A stretch of DNA of 64,000 bases from Chitinophaga agrisoli (GTDB lineage Bacteria > Bacteroidota > Bacteroidia > Chitinophagales > Chitinophagaceae): the NCBI RefSeq assembly GCF_008386695.1, contig NZ_VUOC01000002.1, positions 860,481 through 924,480 on the forward strand. The letters run 5' to 3'. Both the position numbers and the translations under genes were made by a program. Positions 16,783 to 25,951 of this stretch are shown here, in pieces (within the stretch, counting starts at the first letter, position 1; each line of letters opens with the position of its first letter). Below the pieces are notes generated by a model, which ran no database searches, had not been told where the DNA came from, and worked only from the letters and a program-made list of their open reading frames with translations.

Positions 16783-17451
16783 TTAGCGGTTGTAGTACTT
16801 GTTCACCGCATCGGTACGGCTTCTAACATGCAGTTTCTCATAGATATTATGCACGTGCCTTCTTACCGTTTCAATACTGATATAAAGATTGCTGGCGATC
16901 TCCTTGTACAGGAAACCTTTGGAAAGTTGGTCCAGGATCTCTTTTTCACGGGAGGTAAGCGCTTCCAGCGCCGGGTTGGGCTTAGCCTGCTTCTGGAAGT
17001 AGGCTACTACACGCCGGGCTATCTGAGAGCTCATGGGAGAGCCGCCTTCGTGCAGGTCCCGGATGGCTTCCAGCAGCTCGCCGGGAGATGTTTTTTTGAG
17101 GATATATCCGCTGGCGCCTGCTTCCAGGGCCTGAAAGATCTTATCATCATCTTCATACACGGTCAGCATCATAAATTGCATGTCGGGGAACTCTGCCTTT
17201 AAACGGGCAATACATTCAATGCCATTCATGCCTCCGGGAAGATTAAAATCCATCAGTGCTACGTTGGGTAACAAATGGGGTATCTGTTCCAGGGCGGTTT
17301 CTGCATTGTTGAAGGTACCAATACAAGCATAGCCTTCCGAACCGTTGATCAATAATTCCATAGCCGTACGGATATCATGATTGTCCTCAACAATGGCCAC
17401 TGAAATAACATCCATACTATCCTGGGACTTCTTTTTGGAATACACAGTCAT
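16783..17451 (-). CDS. two-component response regulator, NarL/FixJ (LuxR-HTH) type
   Basis: 222 residues. The receiver domain has the acidic pair in VAIVEDNHD, the phosphoacceptor D68 in VALMDFNLPG, and the conserved K in GYILKKTSPGELLEAI. A LuxR-type helix-turn-helix follows (EALTSREKEILDQLSKGFLYKEIASNLYISIETVRRHVHNIYEKLHV, about residues 160-207, seen in pieces). It therefore acts as a phosphorylation-dependent DNA-binding protein. The gene is 61 bp downstream of the sensor kinase on the same strand, and kinase and regulator form a cognate pair. A later ATG (M13, before DVISVAIVEDN) could be the true start. Confidence 0.93.
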   Translation of the reverse strand: MTVYSKKKSQDSMDVISVAIVEDNHDIRTAMELLINGSEGYACIGTFNNAETALEQIPHLLPNVALMDFNLPGGMNGIECIARLKAEFPDMQFMMLTVYEDDDKIFQALEAGASGYILKKTSPGELLEAIRDLHEGGSPMSSQIARRVVAYFQKQAKPNPALEALTSREKEILDQLSKGFLYKEIASNLYISIETVRRHVHNIYEKLHVRSRTDAVNKYYNR

Positions 17452-17512
17452 TATTGTAGTCTTAGCGGTTACTTACTTAACACGAAAATGTGATTATTCG
17501 AACAAAAATAGA

Positions 17513-20500
17513 TCAATTTAATGGGATATCTAGAAAAACTATCGTCCCGTTGCGGGAGGTGATGTCTGCATGCCCGCCTACGGCCTGCATCCTTTTTTGT
17601 ATGTTTTTCAATCCGTTTCCAAACAGCCGCACTTTATCCTGATCAAATCCTTTGCCATTATCCCTTATCTGTATGGTCATGTGCTGCTCCATTTTTACCT
17701 GGATCTCTACCTCTACTTCCGTAGCCTGGGCATGTTTCATTACGTTATGCAGCGACTCCTTGACTGCCAGGTAGATATTACGGCGTGTACCGCCGCTGAG
17801 CTTTATGTTGGGAATGTTTTCCGGTATGAAGAACTGGTGCGTGATATGGGCATGTTCCAAAAAGTCGGCGGCAAAACTACGCATGTAAGCGATCAGGTTT
17901 TCCAGTGAGTCGTTGGAGGAATTCATTGCCCATATAATCTCGCTCATCTTATCGACCAATTCGCCGGCTGCCTCGGAAATGCGTTCTAATTCACGGGTTT
18001 GGGACGGGTCCTGGATCTTACGTTTCGCGATCTCGCTTAAAAGACGGATAGTAGATAATCCGGAGCCCAGATCATCATGCATATCGCTCGAAATACGCGC
18101 CCGCTCCTGATCCACCGCCTGTTCTTTCTCCAGCTTCAGCTTCTCATGGCGTATTTTATAATCAAGATACAAAGTAGAAAAATAATAAGCAATGCCTAAC
18201 AGCAATAACAGTAATAAAAACCTGAACCACAATGATTGCCAGAAAGGAATACGGATAACGATCTCTAGCGTAGTGGGAATCGTATTCCAGATATCATCGT
18301 TATTGGAGGCGCGTACATTAAAGGTATAAGTGCCGGGCCGCAGGTTGGTATACCGCGCCATGCGGAAGGTGCCGGCCTGCACCCAATCTTCATCCGCGCC
18401 TTCCAGTTTGTACTGCACCTTGTTTTTCAAGGGATTAGTGTATTCCAATGGTACAAACTCAATGGCGATGGTATTCTGGTTATAGGGTAATTCTATATGA
18501 TGCAGCAGGGAAATGGCGGTGTCCGATTCATAAGGCCGGTCCAGCACTTCCATCCGTTTTATGACAACCTTGGGCACAAAGGGGTTATTGCGGAAATTGC
18601 GCGGGTAAAAACCGTTTACGCCGCGGATGCCGCCAAAGAACAGCTCCCCATCCACCGATTTGAAATAAGCGCCGGTATTGAATTCGTTGGACTGCAGACC
18701 ATCCTCGTGATTAAAAGTGGTGATCTCGTTGGTGACCGGGTTTATCTGGGACAGGCCTTTGTTATGGCTTACCCATATGCGGTCCTTATCATCGAGCAGT
18801 ACGCCGTAAAAGAAATCGTTCACCAACGCGGGAAAATCGTAGCTGTTATAATGCTGCGTTACATGGTAGGCGGTGTCCATAATGAACAGGCCCCGGCTGG
18901 TGGCTACGAGCAGGTGTTTCTGCGCGTTCTTGTTGATACTTTTTACAATGGTGCCGGCCGGCAGGGTAACGGTGCGCCAGCGCACGTTGCCTACGTCCTT
19001 TACGTACAGGTTGGCCTGGGTGCCAATGTACTGGTTACCCATATAATCTTCGTAGTAACAGTTCAGGATCTCTCCGGGAAAATGATGCACCAGCGCGGCG
19101 GTGTACTTATTATTCCCTTTTTCATCCACGCTGATGGACAGCAGGTATTCCCCATAATTAAAATATACCTCGCCGTTTACCCGCCGGAACAGGAAGGGCG
19201 CATAATTATCCAGCTGCAGTGGCAGGCCCAGGGTATCCACCACTGGCGTAAGGTTCAGGAATTTTTTGGTCTGTACGTTAAACAGGCCAAGGGAGCGGCC
19301 CTCGAAATGGATCCAGAGGTATTTATAGTTCTCCCGGCAAATGGCGTTGATGGTGTTGGCAGGGAAGGCCATATGCCCTTCGCTGTTAGAGATCCGTTCC
19401 AGGAAACGGCCGCCTTCCTCATAAATATCCAGCCCGTCGCGCAGCAGGCCTACGTAGAGCTTGCCATCGTCATGCTTGTAAATAGAGCGCACCATGTTGT
19501 GCGAGATGAAGGGGGACCGGTACAGGTTAAATACTTTTTTGTGGGGGGAATATTTTTTGATACCGTCGCCGCTGGTGCCTACCCACATATTGTCCGCCGC
19601 ATCGCGGTACAAATAGCGCACGTTGTTGAGGGAGCGGGTCTCGAATGTGTTAAAGGTGGTGATATGCTGGATGATCTCGTTGCGGCGTATGCTGTAGATA
19701 AGCACCCCATCGCTACCGCCTATCCATACATTGCGGTTATGGTCCAGCTCCATCACAGCCGGCTCAAAGGCCTCGCCTTTATCGTCATACTCTGTATAGG
19801 TGAGATCCGTGAATTTATGTTCTTTTTTATTGAACATGAGAATATGCCCGCTGCAGGCAATGATCATGGAGTCTGCATTGAGGTTGCGCATCACCGGGGC
19901 ATCGTCTATGCCCGGCAGGCAGTAGGTGGAGAGACGCAGGGTTTGGGTATTCATGGCCAGCAGCTCCCCCGGCTCAAAGTTCATCCAGATCTGGTTCCCG
20001 TCCTTGAGGATATCCCGTGGCACCAGGCCGCGGGCGGTAAACTGCGGCGGGTACAGGATCACGCGTTTAATGGCGTAGCTATGGTTATCAAGTACATAGA
20101 GCCCTTTAAGGGGGCGCCAGATCCATAGCTGGTGGGCGGCGGTATCCTCGCCCAGGATCTTATATTTAATACTACGGTCCCGTTCGCGCTCATTGAGGTT
20201 GGAAGTGTCTTCCAGCACTACCCTGAACGTGTTACGATAGGGATCGTAGAGGCTGATACCATTATTGTGTGAGAGCAGGAGCTGTCCGCGGCTATTTTTG
20301 TAAAAAGCGTAGCCTTTATATCCTTTCAGGTCAAAGCGGTTAATAACGGCCCGGGCGCCGCTGGAGCTGTTGGCTACCAGGTTGCCTTTGCCTACGCCGG
20401 CCCTGTTCTGCTCGCTGGTCTTATAGCGGTATTCGTTGAATACGTAGCCGTCAAAGCGGTTCACGCCATCGCGGTTAGCGATCCACATAAACCCCTGGTC

Positions 20501-20659
20501 ATCCTGGATGATGTCGTTGACTACGCTTTGGGAAAGGCCTTCGTTTACGCTGTAGGAATCAAAAATATACCGTCCCTCTTGTGCAAACAGGGTGTTCATT
20601 GCGAAAATCAATAGTCCAAGCAGCTGCAGTTTTTTTATCTGGGATGGTAAATGACGCAC
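17513..20659 (-). CDS. sensor histidine kinase with periplasmic two-component-regulator propeller
   Basis: 1048 residues. The signal peptide ends in TLFAQ. A large periplasmic beta-propeller (about residues 30-720) is built from repeats of the kind IIQDDQGFMWIANRDGVNRFDG, MWVGTSGDGIKKY and DRIWVSHNKGLSQIN. A Y_Y_Y domain (YKLEGADEDWVQAG ... LRPGTYTFNVRASN) and one transmembrane helix (LWFRFLLLLLLLGIAYYF) follow. The cytosolic kinase has H861 in SSDMHDDLGSGLSTIRLL (HisKA_3) and an HATPase domain with RDNGKGFD and GNGLKNIQKR. HisKA_3 kinases pair with LuxR-type regulators, as here. Propeller sensors of this kind usually sense carbohydrates or cell-envelope signals in Bacteroidota. No polysaccharide-utilisation SusC/D pair is adjacent, so the signal is unknown. 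Confidence 0.93.
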   Translation of the reverse strand: MRHLPSQIKKLQLLGLLIFAMNTLFAQEGRYIFDSYSVNEGLSQSVVNDIIQDDQGFMWIANRDGVNRFDGYVFNEYRYKTSEQNRAGVGKGNLVANSSSGARAVINRFDLKGYKGYAFYKNSRGQLLLSHNNGISLYDPYRNTFRVVLEDTSNLNERERDRSIKYKILGEDTAAHQLWIWRPLKGLYVLDNHSYAIKRVILYPPQFTARGLVPRDILKDGNQIWMNFEPGELLAMNTQTLRLSTYCLPGIDDAPVMRNLNADSMIIACSGHILMFNKKEHKFTDLTYTEYDDKGEAFEPAVMELDHNRNVWIGGSDGVLIYSIRRNEIIQHITTFNTFETRSLNNVRYLYRDAADNMWVGTSGDGIKKYSPHKKVFNLYRSPFISHNMVRSIYKHDDGKLYVGLLRDGLDIYEEGGRFLERISNSEGHMAFPANTINAICRENYKYLWIHFEGRSLGLFNVQTKKFLNLTPVVDTLGLPLQLDNYAPFLFRRVNGEVYFNYGEYLLSISVDEKGNNKYTAALVHHFPGEILNCYYEDYMGNQYIGTQANLYVKDVGNVRWRTVTLPAGTIVKSINKNAQKHLLVATSRGLFIMDTAYHVTQHYNSYDFPALVNDFFYGVLLDDKDRIWVSHNKGLSQINPVTNEITTFNHEDGLQSNEFNTGAYFKSVDGELFFGGIRGVNGFYPRNFRNNPFVPKVVIKRMEVLDRPYESDTAISLLHHIELPYNQNTIAIEFVPLEYTNPLKNKVQYKLEGADEDWVQAGTFRMARYTNLRPGTYTFNVRASNNDDIWNTIPTTLEIVIRIPFWQSLWFRFLLLLLLLGIAYYFSTLYLDYKIRHEKLKLEKEQAVDQERARISSDMHDDLGSGLSTIRLLSEIAKRKIQDPSQTRELERISEAAGELVDKMSEIIWAMNSSNDSLENLIAYMRSFAADFLEHAHITHQFFIPENIPNIKLSGGTRRNIYLAVKESLHNVMKHAQATEVEVEIQVKMEQHMTIQIRDNGKGFDQDKVRLFGNGLKNIQKRMQAVGGHADITSRNGTIVFLDIPLN

Positions 20660-20679
20660 TTATGCCGGTTAGTTGTTTG

Positions 20680-20687
20680 CAAATATA
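20680..20687 (-). promoter_or_regulatory. -7 element upstream of sensor kinase
   Basis: TATATTTG on the minus strand, 20 bp before the kinase start codon, matches TAnnTTTG. No strong TTTG partner is visible at the expected distance. Confidence 0.4.
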
Positions 20688-20751
20688 TAAATCTGCATCA
20701 CACTTTTGAATGATTTTGTATTTTTCTTGCTCACTAACATCCTGTAAATAA

Positions 20752-21804
20752 ATGTTCAAGATTACCTGTTGCTATCTTATATTATGCTGTTGCGCCGCCC
20801 TGGGTGTATATGGCCAGTCCTCCCCCACCCTGGAGCTGCTGGTCCGGGGGCCTATAAAAAGTATCCGGGGCATGAGCGTGGTGAGCGACCAGGTGATCTG
20901 GGTATCCGGCACGGACGGTATGGTGGGCAAAAGCACGGATGGTGGCCGGCAGTGGCAATGGTTACGGGTAAAGGGGTGTGATAGCTGCGACTGGCGCAGC
21001 CTGGCCGCTTTTAATGAGCGGGAGGCCGTGGTGATCAATGCCGGGGCGCCGGCGTACGTGTTCCATACCGCTAACGGCGGCCAAACCTGGGAAAAGGTAT
21101 ATTATAATAATACAAAGGGGATCTTTTTTGATGGGGTGCTTTTCCGGCGCGCTAAGGAAGGGTCTGCTATTCCCCCAAAAGAGGGATTGGCCATTGGCGA
21201 CCCGCTGAACGGCCGCTTTACCATGCTGGTCACTCATAACGGCGGGCTTAAATGGGATACCCTCCCTCCTGCCCGGCGGCCCAAAGCCCTTACCGGCGAG
21301 GCTATTTTTGCCGCCAGCGGCACCAGTTTGCAACCCCTGGGCCAGCAGGCCTGTTTTGTGACAGGGGGCGATACCGCCCGTTTTTTCCACCTTACGGACA
21401 AAGGCTGGCAGGCGTTTGCGCTGCCCATTCTGCAGGGTAAGGCCAGCACCGGCGCTTTTTCTGTGGCCTTTAAAAATGGCGGCGTGCATGGCGTGGTAGT
21501 AGGCGGCGATTACAGTAATGATACCCTACGGCAACAGCACTGCCTGTTTACGCTGGACAGCGGCCGCACCTGGCATGCGCCTATCCAGCCTCCGGGCGGC
21601 TACCGCTCCTGCGTAGCCTGGGTAGGCCAACGCACCCTGGTGGCCACCGGCCCTTCCGGCACCGATATATCTACGGATGATGGCCAACACTGGACGCCGC
21701 TGAGCAAGGAAGGGTTTCATGTGGTACAGGTATCGCCCAATGGCAAAGGGATATTCCTGGCCGGGAGTAACGGCCGTATAACACGTTTAAATATTAGTCA
21801 GTAG
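20752..21804 (+). CDS. secreted beta-propeller protein (Ycf48/BNR-repeat type)
   Basis: 350 residues with a signal peptide (YLILCCCAALGVYGQ). Repeating Asp-box/BNR-like motifs are visible: KSTDGGRQWQWLRV, HTANGGQTWEKVYY, THNGGLKWDTLP, LDSGRTWHAPIQ and STDDGQHWTPLS. They are spaced as in a six- to seven-bladed propeller resembling Ycf48/Hcf136 and the sialidase-like oxidoreductase proteins of Bacteroidota. There are no sialidase catalytic residues in context, so a binding or assembly role is more likely than hydrolysis. It is divergently transcribed from the sensor kinase gene with a 92-bp shared promoter region, and may belong to its regulon (inference). Confidence 0.85.
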   Translation: MFKITCCYLILCCCAALGVYGQSSPTLELLVRGPIKSIRGMSVVSDQVIWVSGTDGMVGKSTDGGRQWQWLRVKGCDSCDWRSLAAFNEREAVVINAGAPAYVFHTANGGQTWEKVYYNNTKGIFFDGVLFRRAKEGSAIPPKEGLAIGDPLNGRFTMLVTHNGGLKWDTLPPARRPKALTGEAIFAASGTSLQPLGQQACFVTGGDTARFFHLTDKGWQAFALPILQGKASTGAFSVAFKNGGVHGVVVGGDYSNDTLRQQHCLFTLDSGRTWHAPIQPPGGYRSCVAWVGQRTLVATGPSGTDISTDDGQHWTPLSKEGFHVVQVSPNGKGIFLAGSNGRITRLNISQ

Positions 21805-21929
21805 CAGAAACTACTTTAATTAGTAATGGCAACCTATCCCTGAAAGCAGTACAAAACCGGAATAACCACACAATGGCATAAAACGTGCAGTTCAGGCAAC
21901 AGCAGCTACCCCGCATTTCGTGGTAGGGT

Positions 21930-21969
21930 GTAACGTTTACATGCAGTTGCAGTAACGTTTATATGCAGT
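21930..21969. repeat. 18-bp direct repeat pair, 22-bp period
   Basis: GTAACGTTTACATGCAGT and GTAACGTTTATATGCAGT differ at one base. A spacing of 22 bp (about two helical turns) suits a regulator dimer or tandem binding. Confidence 0.65.
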
Positions 21970-22038
21970 AACGAAGCAATAACACCCAAGTTGGATAACA
22001 ATTTGAAAAAAGCGATGCAATTTCACGGCATAAAAAAA

Positions 22039-22060
22039 GCGCGCCTGTAAAAAAGCGCGC
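22039..22060 (-). terminator. possible minus-strand terminator without a visible gene
   Basis: GCGCGC (22039-22044) and GCGCGC (22055-22060) form a stem around CTGTAAAAAA. Read on the minus strand, the hairpin is followed by TTTTTTTATG, the form of an intrinsic terminator. No minus-strand gene precedes it, so it may end an unseen transcript or have another use. Confidence 0.35.
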
Positions 22061-22277
22061 CGTAGGACAAATAGGTTAAAGCAAAAAAGTACGTTTATAA
22101 TAAAGTTACCGGTTATTTAATATTTTTCGCGGCCGATTTAGCCAATACATCGATTTAACAGGTGAACGACGGGTTAATCATGTCAAACGCAGAAAACAAG
22201 GTCTTCACATGATTTTTTTTTAATTTAGATGAGTGGTCGGGCTAATGATAGCGGATTGGATTTTTTAAAAGCAAACT

Positions 22278-24671
22278 ATGCAAGTAACAAGTTCGTCGGG
22301 TAAGTATTCTGTAAAACACTATCCTGACAGCGTCAGGAAATGGCAAAAAGAAGGCAATTTCTTTTATTTCTATACAACGGAAACCATACTGGAGATAAGG
22401 ATCATTTCTGATAAGATTGTGCGGTTCCGCTATGCGGCCGATGGTAAGTTCCAACGCGATTTTTCCTATGCTACCAGCGACCGGCTGGAAGAGTCCCCCA
22501 TCAATTTTGGCATACGGGAGTTTGAAGAGGTATTTGAGATCTACACGGACGCTATCCGTATATGGGTAGCCCGCGATAACCTGCGCCTGACCATTACGGA
22601 TATAGAGGGGCGTATCATTAACCAGGATGAGCTGGGCTTTCACTGGCAGCATTACCTGCTCAAGGGCGGTAAGATCGTTTACTGCAGCAAAACCATCCAG
22701 GAAGGCGAGTGCTTTTATGGCCTGGGCGATAAACCCACGGACCTGAACCTGCGCGGCAAACGCCTGGAGAACTATGGTACGGACGCTTATGGTTTCCAGA
22801 AAGATACCGATCCCCTGTACCGCAATATTCCTTTTTACTACGGGCTGCACCATGGCATAGGCTATGGCATCTTCTTCGATAATACGTTCCGTACCCTGTT
22901 TGATTTTGGGCATGAGCGGGAGGAAGTATCCAGTTTTTGGGCCAGGGGCGGCGAAATGAACTATTATTTTATCTATGGTCCGCAGCTGATGCAGGTAGCG
23001 GAGGCCTACACCAAAATAACCGGTACGGCAGAACTGCCGCCGCTATGGGCTTTGGGCTATCAGCAATGCCGCTGGAGCTATTACCCGGAAAAACGGGTAC
23101 GCGAGATAGCGGCCGAGTTCCGCAAACGCCGGATCCCCTGTGACGTGATCCACCTGGATATTGATTATATGGATGGTTTCCGCTGTTTTACCTGGAACAA
23201 GGAGTATTTCCCAGATCCGCAGCAGATGATCAAAGACCTCTCTGACGATGGTTTTAAGATCGTGGTGATCATTGATCCCGGCATTAAAGCAGACCCGGAT
23301 TACGAGATCTATAAACAGGGCATGGAAGAGGATTACTTCTGTAAACGCGCGGATGGCGCGCTGATGGAAGGCGATGTATGGCCGGGCAAATGCGTGTTCC
23401 CGGACTATACAGACCCGCGGGTACGCGAATGGTGGAGCAGCCTGTTTAAAGGACTGCTGGACACCGGCGTAAGAGGGGTCTGGAATGATATGAACGAACC
23501 GGCCGTATTTGAGATGGGCACTTTCCCGGAAGATGTACGGCATGATTATGATGGCGAAGACGTGAGCCACCGTAAGGCGCATAATATATACGGGCATTTG
23601 ATGAGCAAGGCTACGGCAGCAGGCCTCAAGAAATACCTGATGCCTAACCGCCCGTTTGTGATCACCCGCTCCGCCTACGCCGGCGCCCAACGCTGGGCCT
23701 CTGTGTGGACAGGCGATAACGTATCTGAATGGGATCATCTGTGGCTGGCCAGCATACAATGCCAGCGCTTATCCGTATCTGGTATTTCCTTTGCCGGCAG
23801 TGATATAGGCGGTTTTATTGGCGAACCGGACGGAGAGCTGTATACCCGCTGGGTACAGCTGGCCGCTTTTCACCCGCTGATGCGCACCCACTCCGCCAGC
23901 AATGAAACCGGCTTTAACCAGGAGCCCTGGAGCTTTGGCAGCAAATACGAGTTTGTGGCCAAACGTTTTATACAGCTACGTTACCGCCTGCTGCCCTACC
24001 TGTATACCACCTTCTGGCAATACAGCTTTAATGGTACGCCCATGCTGCGCCCCCTGGCCTTTGTGGCCCAGCAGGATGCGCAGACCTATAACCGCTCCCA
24101 TGAGTTCATGCTGGGCGATGCCCTGCTGATCAGCCATGTGGATACGCCGGGCTCCACGGAGAAAGAGGTATACCTGCCAGCCGGCCAATGGTATTATTTC
24201 TTTAGCGATAAACTCTTTGAAGGCGGACAGGTAGTGAAGATACCCACGCCGCTGGAAGAGATGCCGCTGTTTGTAAAAGCAGGCGCCGTAGTGCCCAACT
24301 ATCCCGCCATCCAGTATGTGGATGAGAAGCAGATTGACGAAATGATCCTGAATGTTTATTACAGTGATCAATCTACGCCCAGTATGCTGTATGAAGACGC
24401 CGGCGACCACTATGGTTATAAAAACGGGCAGTATAATATCATCAACTTTAAGCAGGTATCTGATAAGCAGCAGTTCCGTCTGAAGAAGAAGTTCTCCGGG
24501 CAGTACGAGGCCAGTTATAAGAAACACCGGGTATTGGTGCATGGCCTGCCGTTTAAGCCTACGGAGTATATAGTGGATGGCAAAGCGTATAAGCTTAATA
24601 ACCGCAATTTTGCTGTAGGCGTGGTGAAAGTAGCTGTGGAAAGGAATTTCGAAGAGCTGATCATCCGTTAA
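22278..24671 (+). CDS. GH31 alpha-glucosidase
   Basis: 797 residues, no signal peptide, so probably cytosolic. Order: an N-terminal beta-sandwich (about 1-230), the (beta/alpha)8 catalytic barrel, and C-terminal beta domains. The nucleophile is D404 in VWNDMNEPAVFE, and the acid/base is D480 in WTGDNVSEWDHL. The substrate-binding DVIHLDIDYMDGFRCFTWN and FAGSDIGGFIGEP blocks are also present. GH31 enzymes release alpha-linked glucose from maltose, isomaltose or starch-derived oligosaccharides (family knowledge). The protein lacks a secretion signal, so it likely acts on imported oligosaccharides. It is a single-gene unit with its own terminator. Confidence 0.93.
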   Translation: MQVTSSSGKYSVKHYPDSVRKWQKEGNFFYFYTTETILEIRIISDKIVRFRYAADGKFQRDFSYATSDRLEESPINFGIREFEEVFEIYTDAIRIWVARDNLRLTITDIEGRIINQDELGFHWQHYLLKGGKIVYCSKTIQEGECFYGLGDKPTDLNLRGKRLENYGTDAYGFQKDTDPLYRNIPFYYGLHHGIGYGIFFDNTFRTLFDFGHEREEVSSFWARGGEMNYYFIYGPQLMQVAEAYTKITGTAELPPLWALGYQQCRWSYYPEKRVREIAAEFRKRRIPCDVIHLDIDYMDGFRCFTWNKEYFPDPQQMIKDLSDDGFKIVVIIDPGIKADPDYEIYKQGMEEDYFCKRADGALMEGDVWPGKCVFPDYTDPRVREWWSSLFKGLLDTGVRGVWNDMNEPAVFEMGTFPEDVRHDYDGEDVSHRKAHNIYGHLMSKATAAGLKKYLMPNRPFVITRSAYAGAQRWASVWTGDNVSEWDHLWLASIQCQRLSVSGISFAGSDIGGFIGEPDGELYTRWVQLAAFHPLMRTHSASNETGFNQEPWSFGSKYEFVAKRFIQLRYRLLPYLYTTFWQYSFNGTPMLRPLAFVAQQDAQTYNRSHEFMLGDALLISHVDTPGSTEKEVYLPAGQWYYFFSDKLFEGGQVVKIPTPLEEMPLFVKAGAVVPNYPAIQYVDEKQIDEMILNVYYSDQSTPSMLYEDAGDHYGYKNGQYNIINFKQVSDKQQFRLKKKFSGQYEASYKKHRVLVHGLPFKPTEYIVDGKAYKLNNRNFAVGVVKVAVERNFEELIIR

Positions 24672-24694
24672 GGATAAGTTTGTATATAAAGGAA

Positions 24695-24749
24695 AGTCGT
24701 TAGTAATTTTTGATACAATGCCCCCGCATTATCAGTATTACTAACGACT
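24695..24749 (+). terminator. intrinsic terminator of the GH31 gene
   Basis: A 13-bp perfect stem AGTCGTTAGTAAT (24695-24707) / ATTACTAACGACT (24737-24749) with a long loop, followed by ATTTTTTTTCC on the plus strand. Confidence 0.8.
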
Positions 24750-24770
24750 ATTTTTTTTCCTCAAGCAAAA

Positions 24771-24808
24771 AAAAGGGCACTAACAGATGGAGATCTTGAG
24801 TGCCTTTT
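24771..24808 (-). terminator. intrinsic terminator of the DJ-1/AKR operon
   Basis: Stem AAAAGGGCACT (24771-24781) with AGTGCCTTTT (24799-24808), one bulged base. On the minus strand it is followed by a T-run (TTTTTTTTGC). It faces the aldo/keto reductase gene end at 24945. Confidence 0.65.
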
Positions 24809-24944
24809 CATAACCTATGCCAACTTTAGAGTTTACTCCAAAAGTAAAGCAGTTCGTTATACAGGCAAAGGGGCCAGACAAAATGAATAAAATGAACGGC
24901 CTGAATGAAGTGAATGAAGTTGTTAGGAAACCAAACAAATCCAT

Positions 24945-25925
24945 TTAGTTATTCGCCATTCGTTCATGCTGCTCCGTATACCTGGCGCCGGTATCCGGGT
25001 ATTTTGCCAATAGTTCTTCAATCGTTTGCAAATCGTCTGCGCTTAGTGCTATATCTACTGCGGCCGCGTTTTCCTTCAGGTATTTGGTCTTTTTTGTACC
25101 GGGGATAGGTATAATATGTTCGCCCTGGCTTAACACCCAGGCCAGCGCTATCTGTGCCGGCGTTACCTGCTTTGCTGCGGCCAGCGCGGCAAAACCGGCT
25201 GCCAGCTTCCTGTTATTCTCCGCATATTTTTCCTGGTAGCGGGGCAATGTTCTTCGGAAATCGTTATCTGCCAGTGCGCTTACATCCAGGGTATTGGTGA
25301 CCAGTCCGCGGGCCAGCGGGCTAAAGGGAATAAAGGATATGCCCAATTGCCTGGTGAGCGGCAGGATCTCTGTTTCTACGTTCCGTGTCAACAGCGAATA
25401 CTCGCTTTGCAGCGCCGCAATGGGATGCACGGCATGCGCTTTTTTAAGTGATGCAGCAGAAGCCTCTGATAAACCAAGATACCTGACCTTACCTTGTTTT
25501 ACCAGTTCCGCCATAGCGCCCACGGTTTCTTCGATGGGCACATCCGGATCTACACGATGCGCATAATACAGATCGATATGATCTACCCGCAGGCGCCGCA
25601 GGCTTTGCTCCACCGCCGTTTTGATGTACGCGGGAGATGCATCAAAGGAATTTGCCTTCCCATCATCCCAGCGGAAGCCAAATTTGGTGGCAATAAAGAT
25701 CTTATCCCGGTTGGGGACCAATACTTCTGACACCAGTTTCTCATTTTCGCCTTTTGCGTAGATATCAGCCGTATCCCAGAAATTAATGCCTAAGTCAATA
25801 GCGAGGTTCAGCGTAGCTATTGATTCTTTATCATCGGGCTCACCATAGGCATGGTTCATGCCCATAGTACCCAGTCCTATAGCGGATAATTGTTCGTTGG
25901 TATTACCCAGTTTTCTATATTTCAT
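24945..25925 (-). CDS. aldo/keto reductase
   Basis: 326 residues, single (beta/alpha)8 domain. The start [28 protein letters not shown] is typical of the AKR13/YajO-Tas-like group. Catalytic tetrad positions are seen as D ([12 protein letters not shown]), Y in the same segment, K (IFIATKFGF) and H ([10 protein letters not shown]). The NADPH-binding end is [21 protein letters not shown]. The enzyme reduces aldehydes and ketones with NADPH. The gene lies 26 bp downstream of a DJ-1/PfpI-type gene in the same direction. Together they suggest detoxification of reactive carbonyls such as methylglyoxal, which is inference from pairing. Confidence 0.92.
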   Translation of the reverse strand: MKYRKLGNTNEQLSAIGLGTMGMNHAYGEPDDKESIATLNLAIDLGINFWDTADIYAKGENEKLVSEVLVPNRDKIFIATKFGFRWDDGKANSFDASPAYIKTAVEQSLRRLRVDHIDLYYAHRVDPDVPIEETVGAMAELVKQGKVRYLGLSEASAASLKKAHAVHPIAALQSEYSLLTRNVETEILPLTRQLGISFIPFSPLARGLVTNTLDVSALADNDFRRTLPRYQEKYAENNRKLAAGFAALAAAKQVTPAQIALAWVLSQGEHIIPIPGTKKTKYLKENAAAVDIALSADDLQTIEELLAKYPDTGARYTEQHERMANN

Positions 25926-25951
25926 TGTTTATTTATTAAAAGATAAATTTC

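Larger units (their letters stand above)
21805..22277. other. 473-bp intergenic region with repeats and a leftward hairpin
   Basis: No convincing coding frame. It holds two 18-bp direct repeats GTAACGTTTAYATGCAGT (21930-21947 and 21952-21969) with 22-bp spacing. It also has a GCGCGC ... GCGCGC hairpin with A-runs (22039-22060) and AT-rich DNA before the GH31 start. Promoter and control sites for the GH31 gene are expected here. Confidence 0.5.

Noticed and set aside
18497-20128. 543-codon plus-strand frame opposite the sensor kinase
   Set aside because: Antisense of a well-supported propeller/HisKA gene; no recognisable start or domain.
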